Notes: generated by a model not told the origin, from the letters alone. A stretch of DNA of 17,909 nt from an uncultured Bacillota bacterium (GCA_947090235.1 CAMUNJ010000008.1:1-17909); one strand, 5' to 3'. Shown: positions 7,361-14,052, counted from the first letter of the stretch. Translations and numbers: made by a program.

Positions 7361-8460
7361 AAAAAATATTAACTCGATTTTTAACCTGTATGATTGTTTT
7401 TGTTTCAGTCTTCACTTTGTTTGCCTGTGGCAAGACTCAAGACCCTTTGCTTGCTTATGAAAAACTTTCTAGTGCAATTCAAACAATAAATAAAGAAGAT
7501 GAAAATCACAATATGTTTACAACAGCAAATGTTGCATCCGTTGAAAGTGATTATGTGCTTAGATATTATATAAATAACAGTCAATATAATTATTATAATC
7601 AAATATTTGTGTTGCCTATGAATTTTATTCAAAAATATTCAAAAGACATAGAGCGTATCAAAGACCTTGAAAATATTTCGGCAGAAAAACAAAATGTAAT
7701 CAATGATCTTACAAATTCTCTTCCTGCTTGGGTTGATTCATACAAAAAAAGTGCAAAAGAATATGATGCATTAAGAACAGTTGGAAATGCTCCTGTTGTT
7801 GCAGAGGGTATGTTAGAAGTATATAATAGATCACTTTATAATCTTTTTGAAACTACCTATCAAGTTGCATTAAATTTGGCAAAAGTTAAACATGAAGTTT
7901 TTAATGATTATCAATCTTTAGCAAAAACAAATAGAATGTTAAATGAAAATGATACAAGTGTACTTCGTGATTATTTCCTTTTGCAACTTGGCTATGATTA
8001 TTTCAATTGCCTAATTGTAAACTTGGATATGGAAGATTATTCTTCTTTGGCAGGAGATGAAAAGGTTCAAGAATTTAAAAACTTGATTGTAAAAATAAAG
8101 TCTGGATTTGTAAAAGCCTTTGAGTTGTTGTCTAAAAAAGAAGACGATTTTAAAGTTTTGACAGGGGAAGTAGTAGAGGAAAATGTGGATGATGACGAAT
8201 CAGTCACAATCAAATATTTGAATACTAGTGTTAATAAACTTTTTAATGTGCTTGAAGGACTTGATAATGAAAGAAAAATGTTAAATAAATCATTAGAAAA
8301 TTTTAGCCTTTATAAGTACTATGTAAATTATTCTTGCAATATGAATGCCTACACTGAGAAACAACCATTTGCTAATAATTATTATAGTGAAATAGGTGAT
8401 TATTTTACAATTTATACCAATGAATATATCGATTATTTAAATTTAATCATGAAAAAATAG
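7357..8460 (+). CDS. Putative lipoprotein of unknown function
   Basis: This 367-residue protein is not recognised. The N-terminus is a classic lipoprotein signal: basic MKKILTR, a hydrophobic stretch, then the lipobox LFAC with Cys24 as the expected diacylglycerol attachment site. The -2 Phe is slightly unusual. The mature part is predicted mostly helical, rich in N, Y, K and E, with an acidic loop (EVVEENVDDDESVTI) about two-thirds along. No substrate-binding-protein, peptidase or other catalytic motif is visible. The start overlaps the preceding stop by 4 bp (ATGA), with AGGAGGG upstream inside that gene. gltX begins 10 bp downstream, and AGGAG of the gltX ribosome binding site overlaps this gene's TAG stop. 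It should sit on the outer face of the membrane, probably alongside the TM-anchored protein encoded just before it. Confidence 0.82.
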   Translation: MKKILTRFLTCMIVFVSVFTLFACGKTQDPLLAYEKLSSAIQTINKEDENHNMFTTANVASVESDYVLRYYINNSQYNYYNQIFVLPMNFIQKYSKDIERIKDLENISAEKQNVINDLTNSLPAWVDSYKKSAKEYDALRTVGNAPVVAEGMLEVYNRSLYNLFETTYQVALNLAKVKHEVFNDYQSLAKTNRMLNENDTSVLRDYFLLQLGYDYFNCLIVNLDMEDYSSLAGDEKVQEFKNLIVKIKSGFVKAFELLSKKEDDFKVLTGEVVEENVDDDESVTIKYLNTSVNKLFNVLEGLDNERKMLNKSLENFSLYKYYVNYSCNMNAYTEKQPFANNYYSEIGDYFTIYTNEYIDYLNLIMKK

Positions 8461-8470
8461 GAGATTTATT

Positions 8471-10111
8471 ATGACCTATCAAGATTTAGCCAATGTGCTA
8501 TATCCTAATATAAAAATAACAGTTCAAGAAATTTTCAAGAAATATCCACCACGCTCGCTTCCAGAGAACGCGGTGGTTTCTCGTTTTGCCCCAAGTCCAA
8601 CAGGCTTTATGCATATTGGCGGATTTTTCTCAGCACTTATTGATAGAACTTTGGCAAAAAATAGTGGTGGTGTTTTTTATCTTCGCAATGAAGATACAGA
8701 CAAAAAACGCGAAGTTGAAGGTGCGATGGAAATTATTTTTGATATTTTAAATCGATTTGAGCAAGCACCAGATGAATATCAACTTTTAGGGAAAAAGAAT
8801 GTTGGTGATTATGGGCCATATATTCAAAGTCAAAGACTTGAGATTTATCATGCTTTTGCAAAACAACTTGTTGCCGAAGGAAAGGCTTTTCCATGTTTTT
8901 GCAAAAAGACTGAGGGTTTAGAGGATATATTAAAGGATAGAGAGGAGCGTTATAGCGAAAGTAGTAGTAATGCTTATTTTGATCCATGTAGAGATATAAC
9001 AATAGAAGAGGCTATAAAGCGTGTTCAAAATGGCGAAAAGTTTGCAATTCGTTTAAAGACTCCAAATGACGGCAGTAAACGCATGAAATTTTTTGATATA
9101 ATCAAGGGTGAGGTAGAACTTCCTGAAAATGCTAGAGATGTTATTTTGATAAAAGATGATGGAATTCCTCCTTATGCGTTTGCACACGCCATAGATGATA
9201 CTCTTATGGGCACAACTGTTGTTGTTCGTGGTGAAGAATGGTTTACATCAACTCCATCGCATATCGATATATTTAATGCACTTGGATTTAAACCTGTGAA
9301 ATATTGCCATACGCCAGTTATTTGTAAGATTGACGAAAATGGCAATAAGCGTAAACTTTCAAAGCGTAAAGACCCTGAAAGTAATATGCAATATTTTACA
9401 GAGCAAGGATTTCCAGTTGTAGCAGTAGTAGAGTACTTGTTAAATCTTATAAATTCTGGGTTTGAGCCTTGGCGTGCTAAAAATCCAAATGCTCATTATA
9501 GCGAATTTAAATTTGGAATAACAGATATAACTGCAGGATCTCCACTTTTTGATTTTGTTAAACTTGAGGATGTATCAAAAAATGTTGTTGCAAGAATGAC
9601 CGCTGAGGAAGTTTATTCAAATTGGCTTGCATGGGCAGAAGAGTTTAATGCTAGCCTTGCTAACACATTAAAAGAAAGAAAAGATCTTGCTATCAAAGTT
9701 TGTGGAATTGGCCGAGGGGGAGTAAAGCCTAGAAAAGACATTTATAAATGGAGTATGATAGAAAATCTTTATTCATATATGTTCTCAAAACCTCAATTGA
9801 TTGACGAGATTGATATTAAAGCAAACTATAAAGAATTTTTGACTGAGTATGCTAAAAATTTTGTTTTGCCAGTAGATAAAGATTCTTGGTTTGCAGGAGT
9901 AAAAGAGGTGGCGGAGCATCTTGGCTATGCTGTTGATAACAAACTATACAAAGCAAATCCAGACGCTTATAAAGGAAATGTGGCTAAGGCCTGTGAATAC
10001 ATTCGCTTGGCTTTAACAGGCAAAAAAGACAGTCCTGATCTTTATGAGATAATGACGATTTTGGGCGAAGAAGAGACCTTAAATCGCCTTAAAGAGGCAG
10101 GAGAATGTTAA
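8471..10111 (+). CDS. gltX: Glutamate--tRNA ligase
   Basis: GluRS is a class I synthetase that charges tRNA-Glu, and tRNA-Gln as well in organisms using the amidotransferase route. The ATP-binding HIGH-type motif sits in RFAPSPTGFMHIGG (38-51) and the KMSKS-type motif in KLSKRKDPE (295-303). Cys142, Cys144 and Cys173 mark the zinc-knuckle region, though a complete ligand set is not obvious. At 546 residues it is longer than the common 480-500. About 35 residues (including YPPRSLPENAVVS) precede the catalytic fold, and the AGGAG ribosome binding site and the absence of a later Met before HIGH show this lead-in is real. Such an extension is typical of a GluRS subfamily in Clostridia. The 3' end overlaps the next gene by 7 bp. 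Function is secure; tRNA discrimination cannot be read from the sequence. Confidence 0.96.
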   Translation: MTYQDLANVLYPNIKITVQEIFKKYPPRSLPENAVVSRFAPSPTGFMHIGGFFSALIDRTLAKNSGGVFYLRNEDTDKKREVEGAMEIIFDILNRFEQAPDEYQLLGKKNVGDYGPYIQSQRLEIYHAFAKQLVAEGKAFPCFCKKTEGLEDILKDREERYSESSSNAYFDPCRDITIEEAIKRVQNGEKFAIRLKTPNDGSKRMKFFDIIKGEVELPENARDVILIKDDGIPPYAFAHAIDDTLMGTTVVVRGEEWFTSTPSHIDIFNALGFKPVKYCHTPVICKIDENGNKRKLSKRKDPESNMQYFTEQGFPVVAVVEYLLNLINSGFEPWRAKNPNAHYSEFKFGITDITAGSPLFDFVKLEDVSKNVVARMTAEEVYSNWLAWAEEFNASLANTLKERKDLAIKVCGIGRGGVKPRKDIYKWSMIENLYSYMFSKPQLIDEIDIKANYKEFLTEYAKNFVLPVDKDSWFAGVKEVAEHLGYAVDNKLYKANPDAYKGNVAKACEYIRLALTGKKDSPDLYEIMTILGEEETLNRLKEAGEC

Positions 10112-10443
10112 AGGTTTTAAATCTTAAAGAGTTTTCGCCTAGTGTGGATATTGCAATTGCAAATGTTGAGATCGCAATAGAAAATGCAGAACGAGAAGGT
10201 GTTTCTGCCATCAAGGTTTTGCACGGATATGGCTCGCATGGCCGAGGCGGAGCGATTTTGCTAGAATTACGAAAGATTTTAAGACAATATAAAAAGCAGG
10301 GCAAAATTTACGATTTTTTTGGTGGAGAAAGTTGGGATATTTTTAATAAAAAAACTCTTTATCTACTAAATCGTGATAAAACTATATTTGATGAAGATTT
10401 AAACAAATCAAATCCTGGAATTACAATAATTATTATAAAATAA
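10105..10443 (+). CDS. Smr-domain-like protein (112 aa)
   Basis: The first 80 or so residues follow the Smr domain pattern: LNLKEFSPSVDIAIANVEIAIENAEREG (helix 1), IKVLHGYGSHGRGGAIL (the Smr HGxGxG-type loop, 40-51), then a helix LLELRKILRQYKK and a strand ending near DFFGG. Smr domains, best known from the MutS2 C-terminus, bind or nick nucleic acids; stand-alone versions have been linked to ribosome rescue and RNA cleavage. The usual LDLHG near the start is degenerate here (LNLKEF), so catalytic ability is uncertain. The C-terminal 30 residues (FDEDLNKSNPGITIIIIK) are not recognised. GGAGA lies before the ATG inside gltX, and the 7-bp overlap implies translational coupling. It is the last gene of the run, with a terminator directly after it. 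Confidence 0.72.
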   Translation: MLKVLNLKEFSPSVDIAIANVEIAIENAEREGVSAIKVLHGYGSHGRGGAILLELRKILRQYKKQGKIYDFFGGESWDIFNKKTLYLLNRDKTIFDEDLNKSNPGITIIIIK

Positions 10444-10468
10444 AACAACCTATCAAAGGTTGTTTTTT
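10442..10468. terminator. Bidirectional terminator ending the dnaB-gltX run
   Basis: The arms aaaacaacct (10442-10451) and aggttgtttt (10457-10466) form a 10-bp stem with a 5-nt loop and a T-run to 10468. The A-run on the left arm provides the reverse T-run. It overlaps the stop codons of both converging genes, the Smr-like gene (+) and the membrane protein (-). Confidence 0.85.
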
Positions 10469-10805
10469 ATAAAGTTATAACAAAGAATTTATCTAAAATA
10501 ATTAATATCAAAATTCCAAGCGTGCAGATGTATAGTAAAGTAGCAAATGTTCTTGATAACATTGCAAGTCCTTTCTTTAGTCTTATATCTTGATATTGTG
10601 CATACAAAGTGAAAAGAACACCGCAACAATATAGTATTGATACGCAATTCCAAAGGCTGTCCAAAACTTTAAATTGTTGGATGGCAAGTAAAACCATAAC
10701 CAAAAGAGCAATAAAAAGTCCTGTAAAACGAATAGTGTTTAATCTTGTTTTCAAGTATTTTTTATATTGAATTCTTAAATTTTGTTGTGTATTACTTCTA
10801 ATCAT
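10467..10805 (-). CDS. Three-TM membrane protein of unknown function
   Basis: This 112-residue protein is not recognised. It has a basic N-terminus (about 25 residues, many R and K), then hydrophobic segments at about 26-43 (RFTGLFIALLVMVLLAIQ), 50-69 (SLWNCVSILYCCGVLFTLYA) and 84-108 (SRTFATLLYICTLGILILIILDKFF), with a basic loop QYQDIRLKKG between the last two. Three cysteines cluster in the second segment. By the positive-inside rule the N-terminus should be cytoplasmic. No ribosome binding site precedes the ATG. TTGACT-17-TATTCT lies directly upstream with the -10 ending 6 nt before the ATG, so the mRNA is probably leaderless. It follows the radical SAM gene by 43 bp but seems to have its own promoter. 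No function is proposed. Confidence 0.72.
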   Translation of the reverse strand: MIRSNTQQNLRIQYKKYLKTRLNTIRFTGLFIALLVMVLLAIQQFKVLDSLWNCVSILYCCGVLFTLYAQYQDIRLKKGLAMLSRTFATLLYICTLGILILIILDKFFVITL

Positions 10806-10811
10806 ATAAAA

Positions 10812-10840
10812 AGAATATCAGTCTTTATCAAAAAAGTCAA
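10812..10840 (-). promoter_or_regulatory. Leaderless promoter of the three-TM gene
   Basis: On the minus strand, TTGACT (10835-10840) and TATTCT (10812-10817) are separated by 17 bp. The -10 ends 6 nt before the ATG at 10805, so transcription is predicted to start at the A of the start codon. No Shine-Dalgarno sequence is present. Confidence 0.55.
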
Positions 10841-10848
10841 ATGTTTAA

Positions 10849-11688
10849 CTAAAATTTTGGTATAAATTCTGTCGAAGAACTTGATAAATCTTGAAAATAA
10901 CCTTTATTTAATTCTATCTTTTTGGCATGAGATAAAACAATTTTGAACTCTAAAGGTTTAAGTCTTTCTTTTATAGGACTTTCTTTAGTGGGGGTAAATT
11001 GACTCATTAAAGCGATAACTGGATCATTTACATTTGTTTTGATATAATCCAAAATTTTTATGCTGTCTTTATAGTTTTCTGGTAAAACTAAATGTCTTAT
11101 TATCATTCCTTGCTGCATAAGATTGTTATCAAATTTGTTTGGTTTTAGTATAGAAATTTCTTTTATGCAGGTTGAAGCATATTCAAAATAATCGTTAGCA
11201 CAAGAAAGATGTTGTGCAAGTTGATTGTCGTAATATTTAAAATCTATAAGAAAGATATCTACAAAAGAAGATACCTTTTTTATTGTTTCCACTTTTTCAT
11301 AACCGCTTGAATTCCATACGATTGGGATAGGGGAATTAAAATCCTTTAAAGCCTGAAATAATAGGCTAGAAAAATGTGTTGGCGTGATAAGGTCTATACA
11401 AGAGAAGTTGCTAAGATTATAAGTTGATAATAAATCTTTAAATTCCTGTGGAGAATATTCCTCGCCCTTGCCTATATGTGAGATTTGATAATTTTGACAA
11501 AATTTGCATCTTAAATTACAACCAGAAAAAAAGATAGCAAGTGCTCCTTTATTTCCTGTCAGACATGGCTCTTCCCACATAAAATTTGGAATTATCTTTG
11601 CTATGCGGATTTTATCGCTTTCTCTGCAGAAGCCGAGATTTTGATTTCTGTCCACTCCGCAATTTCTTGGGCAATCAAAACATTTCAT
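10849..11688 (-). CDS. PflX-like radical SAM protein (pyruvate formate-lyase activase homologue)
   Basis: The 279-residue protein matches the layout of the uncharacterised PflX group of radical SAM proteins, relatives of glycyl-radical-enzyme activases. The SAM cluster motif CNLRCKFC supplies Cys57, Cys61 and Cys64. An N-terminal cysteine set C3, C6, C10 and C21 (CFDCPRNCGVDR, then GFC) is characteristic of this group and may bind a second cluster. Downstream are ITPTHFSSLL, IVWNSSGYEK and DIFLIDFKY, all typical of the family barrel. Length is slightly below the usual 300 or so. No glycyl radical enzyme lies in the window, so its target is unknown and pyruvate formate-lyase should not be assumed. 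The ATG has no ribosome binding site; TATAAT 6 nt upstream implies a leaderless mRNA. Confidence 0.88.
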   Translation of the reverse strand: MKCFDCPRNCGVDRNQNLGFCRESDKIRIAKIIPNFMWEEPCLTGNKGALAIFFSGCNLRCKFCQNYQISHIGKGEEYSPQEFKDLLSTYNLSNFSCIDLITPTHFSSLLFQALKDFNSPIPIVWNSSGYEKVETIKKVSSFVDIFLIDFKYYDNQLAQHLSCANDYFEYASTCIKEISILKPNKFDNNLMQQGMIIRHLVLPENYKDSIKILDYIKTNVNDPVIALMSQFTPTKESPIKERLKPLEFKIVLSHAKKIELNKGYFQDLSSSSTEFIPKF

Positions 11689-11694
11689 AATTTT

Positions 11695-11722
11695 ATTATA
11701 ATTATTTAAAAACCATTTTCAA
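11695..11722 (-). promoter_or_regulatory. Leaderless promoter of the radical SAM gene
   Basis: On the minus strand, TTGAAA (11717-11722) and a perfect TATAAT (11695-11700) are 16 bp apart. The -10 ends 6 nt before the ATG at 11688. The region between has no purine-rich ribosome binding site. Confidence 0.6.
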
Positions 11723-11793
11723 AGAAAAATAAGCAAAAATATCAAGATAAATTTTTGTATAAAAATATGACGATTTTGCCATTATTTTTCAAA

Positions 11794-11828
11794 ATTCGAC
11801 ATAATACTCCATGGGAAAAATGTCGAAT
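11794..11828. repeat. Inverted repeat with TGTCGA half-sites upstream of the MGMT-family gene
   Basis: The arms attcgacat (11794-11802) and atgtcgaat (11820-11828) are perfect complements separated by 17 bp. A further related site (ctgtcgattat) occurs at 11871, just before the -35 of the MGMT-family gene. No T-run follows, so it is not a terminator. It could be an operator for the divergent genes; it does not match the usual Firmicutes LexA box. Confidence 0.45.
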
Positions 11829-11881
11829 AATGCAGGTTTTTATCTTTTTTGGTAGATTTTTGTATTTTTTCTGTCGATTAT

Positions 11882-11910
11882 TTGTCTTTTCTGTACAAAA
11901 GTGATATATT
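11882..11910 (+). promoter_or_regulatory. Predicted promoter of the MGMT-family gene
   Basis: TTGTCT (11882-11887) and TATATT (11905-11910) are separated by 17 bp. The predicted start near 11917 leaves a short leader with AAAGGAG before the ATG at 11933. This promoter lies inside the longer open frame from 11849, which argues against that earlier start. Confidence 0.6.
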
Positions 11911-11932
11911 ATTTTCAATAAAGGAGTCAGGA

Positions 11933-12256
11933 ATGGAGCAAAGTTTCTTTCAAAAAGTATATATTATTGTAAAAAAAATACCTAAAGGAAAGGTGGCTAC
12001 CTATGGACAGATATCTCAACTGCTTGGTGGAGAGCGTCTTTCAATGCAAATAAGTTGGGCTTTGCGTGCAAATCAATATCCTTTGCTTGTTCCATGTCAT
12101 AGAGTAGTAAATAAGTATGGAGATCTAGCAGAAGATGATACTTTTGGAGGCAAAGATAAGCAAAAAGAAATGCTTATTGCAGAAGGTGTTATTTTTAGAA
12201 AAGAATATACTGTTAGTTTACCAAAATGTGGTTGCAAGTTAGAAGATTTAAAATAG
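11933..12256 (+). CDS. Short MGMT-family protein (alkyltransferase C-terminal domain only)
   Basis: The 107-residue product is the DNA-binding/active-site domain of the O6-alkylguanine-DNA alkyltransferase family, without the N-terminal domain of Ada or Ogt. KIPKGKVATYGQISQLLG (15-32) is the HTH region, and PCHRVV (54-59) carries the methyl-acceptor Cys55. Alkyltransferase-like proteins have Trp at that position, so this one keeps the reactive residue. The helix that normally reads ARAVGWAL reads SMQISWAL here, so the arginine finger used to flip the base is replaced by Met38. An open frame extends upstream to 11849, but ATG 11933 is preferred: AAAGGAG precedes it, the family motif begins right after, and the promoter lies inside the extension. 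It may repair or flag alkylated bases; activity is uncertain. Confidence 0.85.
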   Translation: MEQSFFQKVYIIVKKIPKGKVATYGQISQLLGGERLSMQISWALRANQYPLLVPCHRVVNKYGDLAEDDTFGGKDKQKEMLIAEGVIFRKEYTVSLPKCGCKLEDLK

Positions 12257-12275
12257 ATGCATAAATAGGATATAT

Positions 12276-12306
12276 AAAAAACGGAATTCAATTCCGCTTT
12301 ATTTTT
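12276..12306. terminator. Bidirectional terminator between the MGMT-family gene and hisS
   Basis: The palindrome cggaattcaattccg (12282-12296) is flanked by six A residues on the left and cttta plus five T residues on the right. Read on the minus strand the stem is followed by TTTTTT, a good terminator for hisS. On the + strand it would serve the MGMT-family gene less strongly. Confidence 0.7.
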
Positions 12307-13624
12307 GTAAGAACTTTTGTATTTTGGATAAACAGTTTTCAAGATCCAAATTTTCTTGTATACCTTCAAACATATTTTTAAGAGTGTATATTTGTGAAGT
12401 TACTTCATTTTCGCCAACAATCATAACAAATGGGATATCTTTTTTATTTGCATCTTTCAATTTTGCTTTAAAAGAGCGCTCGTCGTAATTAACTTCACAG
12501 CGAATTTTATTTTTACGGAAGAATGTAGAAAGTTCAAGGCATTTATCCAATGTGTTTCCAAGTGGAATAATTTCAAGTTGGGCAGGAGAGAGTGGGAAAT
12601 TACCAAGCATACTATTGTTATCGAGTAAATCAAATAGTCTAGTAAAGCCAATGCTCATTCCCACACCAGGAAGTTTTTTATTGGTAAAATATCCAGCAAG
12701 ATTGTCATATCTTCCACCAGCACAAACAGTTCCAAATTCTGGATGGCTCGGAAGAAGCGTTTCAAAAATTGTTCCTGTATAATAATTTTGGCCACGAATA
12801 ATTCCTAAGTTTAAAATGTATTTATCTTTTGGAATGTTGTAAGCCTCAAGATGATTTGAAAGGCTTAATAAATCGCAAACACCTTGTTGATATGTTAGAT
12901 TATCACTTAGACCTTTAATATCTCTTATAACATCTTTAAAATCGCCTTTTAGGCTTGATAGAGAAATAAGTTTAGTACAATCCTCTCTGTCTATTTCAAG
13001 ACTTTCTAGTTCTTTAAATGCGTTTTCTTTACCTATCTTGGATAGTTTGTCCAATATTGTCAAAATATCTTGAGTTTTTACTCTATAGCCAAGGCTTTCA
13101 ATATAGCCAAACAAAATGTTTCTATTTGAAATTCCTATCAATATATCCAAGTTTAGAGCGTCAAAAGTTTCGTGAATAAGATTAATGCATTCTGCATCAG
13201 CAGTTATAGGAAGCGTGTCCAGTCCTATTATATCAGCGTCGCATTGTATAAATTCACGGAAACGTCCCTTTTGAGGCCTTTCTCCACGGAATACCTTGCC
13301 TACTTGATATCGTTTGAAAGGAAATGAAATTGTGTCTGCATTCATTGCAACAAACCTAGCAAGCGGAACAGTAAGGTCGTAACGCATACAAAGGTCGTTA
13401 TCGCCTTTTGAAAAGTGATAAACTTCTTTGTCTATCTCGCCACCGCTTTTTGCCATAAGAATATCTGTATATTCAAGAATAGGGGTGTTGAGAGGCATAA
13501 AGCAATTGTTTTTATATACATTTATTATTTTGCCAACCATATTGTCAAAGATAATTTGCTTATATGGAGGCAATTCCATAAAACCTGACAATTTTCGCGG
13601 TGTTATAAGGTTGTTGTTTGACAT
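12299..13624 (-). CDS. hisS: Histidine--tRNA ligase
   Basis: HisRS is a class II synthetase charging tRNA-His. At 441 residues the length is normal. Class II motif 2 reads FRGERPQKGRFREFIQCDAD (112-131). The histidine-specific loop reads RGQNYYTG (277-284), keeping the catalytic Arg but with Gln-Asn where the commonest form is Leu-Asp. The second histidine motif AGGRYDNL (302-309) and motif 3 GVGMSIGFTRL (320-330) follow. The anticodon-binding domain occupies roughly 347-441 (NYDERSFKAKLKDANKKDIPFVMIVGENE). AAAGGAG precedes the ATG. It appears monocistronic, with a predicted promoter upstream and a terminator downstream; aspS, often its partner in Firmicutes, is absent. No T-box is visible in the short leader. 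Identification is secure. Confidence 0.96.
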   Translation of the reverse strand: MSNNNLITPRKLSGFMELPPYKQIIFDNMVGKIINVYKNNCFMPLNTPILEYTDILMAKSGGEIDKEVYHFSKGDNDLCMRYDLTVPLARFVAMNADTISFPFKRYQVGKVFRGERPQKGRFREFIQCDADIIGLDTLPITADAECINLIHETFDALNLDILIGISNRNILFGYIESLGYRVKTQDILTILDKLSKIGKENAFKELESLEIDREDCTKLISLSSLKGDFKDVIRDIKGLSDNLTYQQGVCDLLSLSNHLEAYNIPKDKYILNLGIIRGQNYYTGTIFETLLPSHPEFGTVCAGGRYDNLAGYFTNKKLPGVGMSIGFTRLFDLLDNNSMLGNFPLSPAQLEIIPLGNTLDKCLELSTFFRKNKIRCEVNYDERSFKAKLKDANKKDIPFVMIVGENEVTSQIYTLKNMFEGIQENLDLENCLSKIQKFLQK

Positions 13625-13683
13625 AATCTCTCCTTTGAATTAATAATTTATAATTGTAAGCCTGTCCTATAAAATTGACGCAT

Positions 13684-13712
13684 ATTTTAATGCTTTTTAA
13701 GATAAAAGTCAA
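13684..13712 (-). promoter_or_regulatory. hisS: Predicted promoter of hisS
   Basis: On the minus strand, TTGACT (13707-13712) and TAAAAT (13684-13689) are separated by 17 bp. The predicted start near 13677 leaves a leader of about 52 nt with AAAGGAG. The -35 lies about 40 bp from the first DnaA-like box at 13751. Confidence 0.6.
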
Positions 13713-13750
13713 GCGTTTTGTATAAGTTTTTTAGGATAATTTGATAAAAG

Positions 13751-13876
13751 TTAACCACAAACAGTTATCCACATTTCCACACATAAATATTTATACATTT
13801 GTGCTAATTTTTATGCATTTTGTTGAATATTAACCCTAAACAGGGTGTTTTTTGGGTAGTTATCCACATTTCCACA
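13751..13876. other. DnaA-box cluster with a 19-bp direct repeat (possible origin or DnaA-binding locus)
   Basis: Two perfect DnaA boxes TTATCCACA occur at 13765-13773 and 13860-13868. Each is followed, with a 1-base overlap, by the weaker ATTTCCACA (13773-13781 and 13868-13876), making a 19-bp exact direct repeat agttatccacatttccaca at 13763-13781 and 13858-13876, 95 bp apart. A near-match TTAACCACA sits at 13751-13759, and TTATACATT and TTATGCATT at 13791 and 13811. All boxes point the same way. Between them is a small hairpin, accct/agggt (13833-13837 and 13842-13846), followed by TTTTTT. Such clusters mark chromosomal or plasmid origins, or DnaA titration and regulation sites. No dnaA or dnaN gene is in the window, so origin function is unproven. 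Confidence 0.6.
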
Positions 13877-14052
13877 TGAATTTTTGCAAAAATTGTCTTA
13901 AATCATAACTATTAGTCCCATATATTGTGGTAATAAAATGTTTCATTTTGCTTGACAAATTATGCTTTATTTTTGCGTGTTGATTTTTATACATTTTTGC
14001 ATACCTAATTAGTATAGTTTATGCATAAATATTTGTTTTTTAAAAAAGTGCT
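13877..14052. other. AT-rich gene-free stretch beside the DnaA boxes
   Basis: This stretch has no gene, tRNA or convincing promoter. It is strongly AT-rich and holds further TTATNCAT-like sequences (TTATACATT at 13987, TTATGCATA at 14019). The palindrome tttatgcataaa is at 14018-14029, and the 11-mer cataaatattt at about 14024 also occurs near 13782. It could serve as the easily melted part of an origin, or simply be the 3' flank of helD, for which no good terminator is visible. Confidence 0.35.

Noticed and set aside
11849..11932. N-terminal extension of the MGMT-family protein from an ATG at 11849
   Set aside because: The predicted promoter lies inside it, there is no ribosome binding site before 11849, and AAAGGAG plus the family start point to 11933.
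13625..13683. A T-box riboswitch controlling hisS
   Set aside because: The predicted leader is only about 52 nt and shows none of the conserved T-box or antiterminator sequence.
13833..13853. Intrinsic terminator of an unseen + strand transcript between the DnaA boxes
   Set aside because: Only a 5-bp stem, no convincing upstream promoter or gene; noted within the DnaA-box feature instead.
13751..14052. Calling the DnaA-box cluster the chromosomal oriC outright
   Set aside because: No dnaA or dnaN nearby, no clean strand-bias switch at the site, and no whole-genome skew available; kept only as a candidate.
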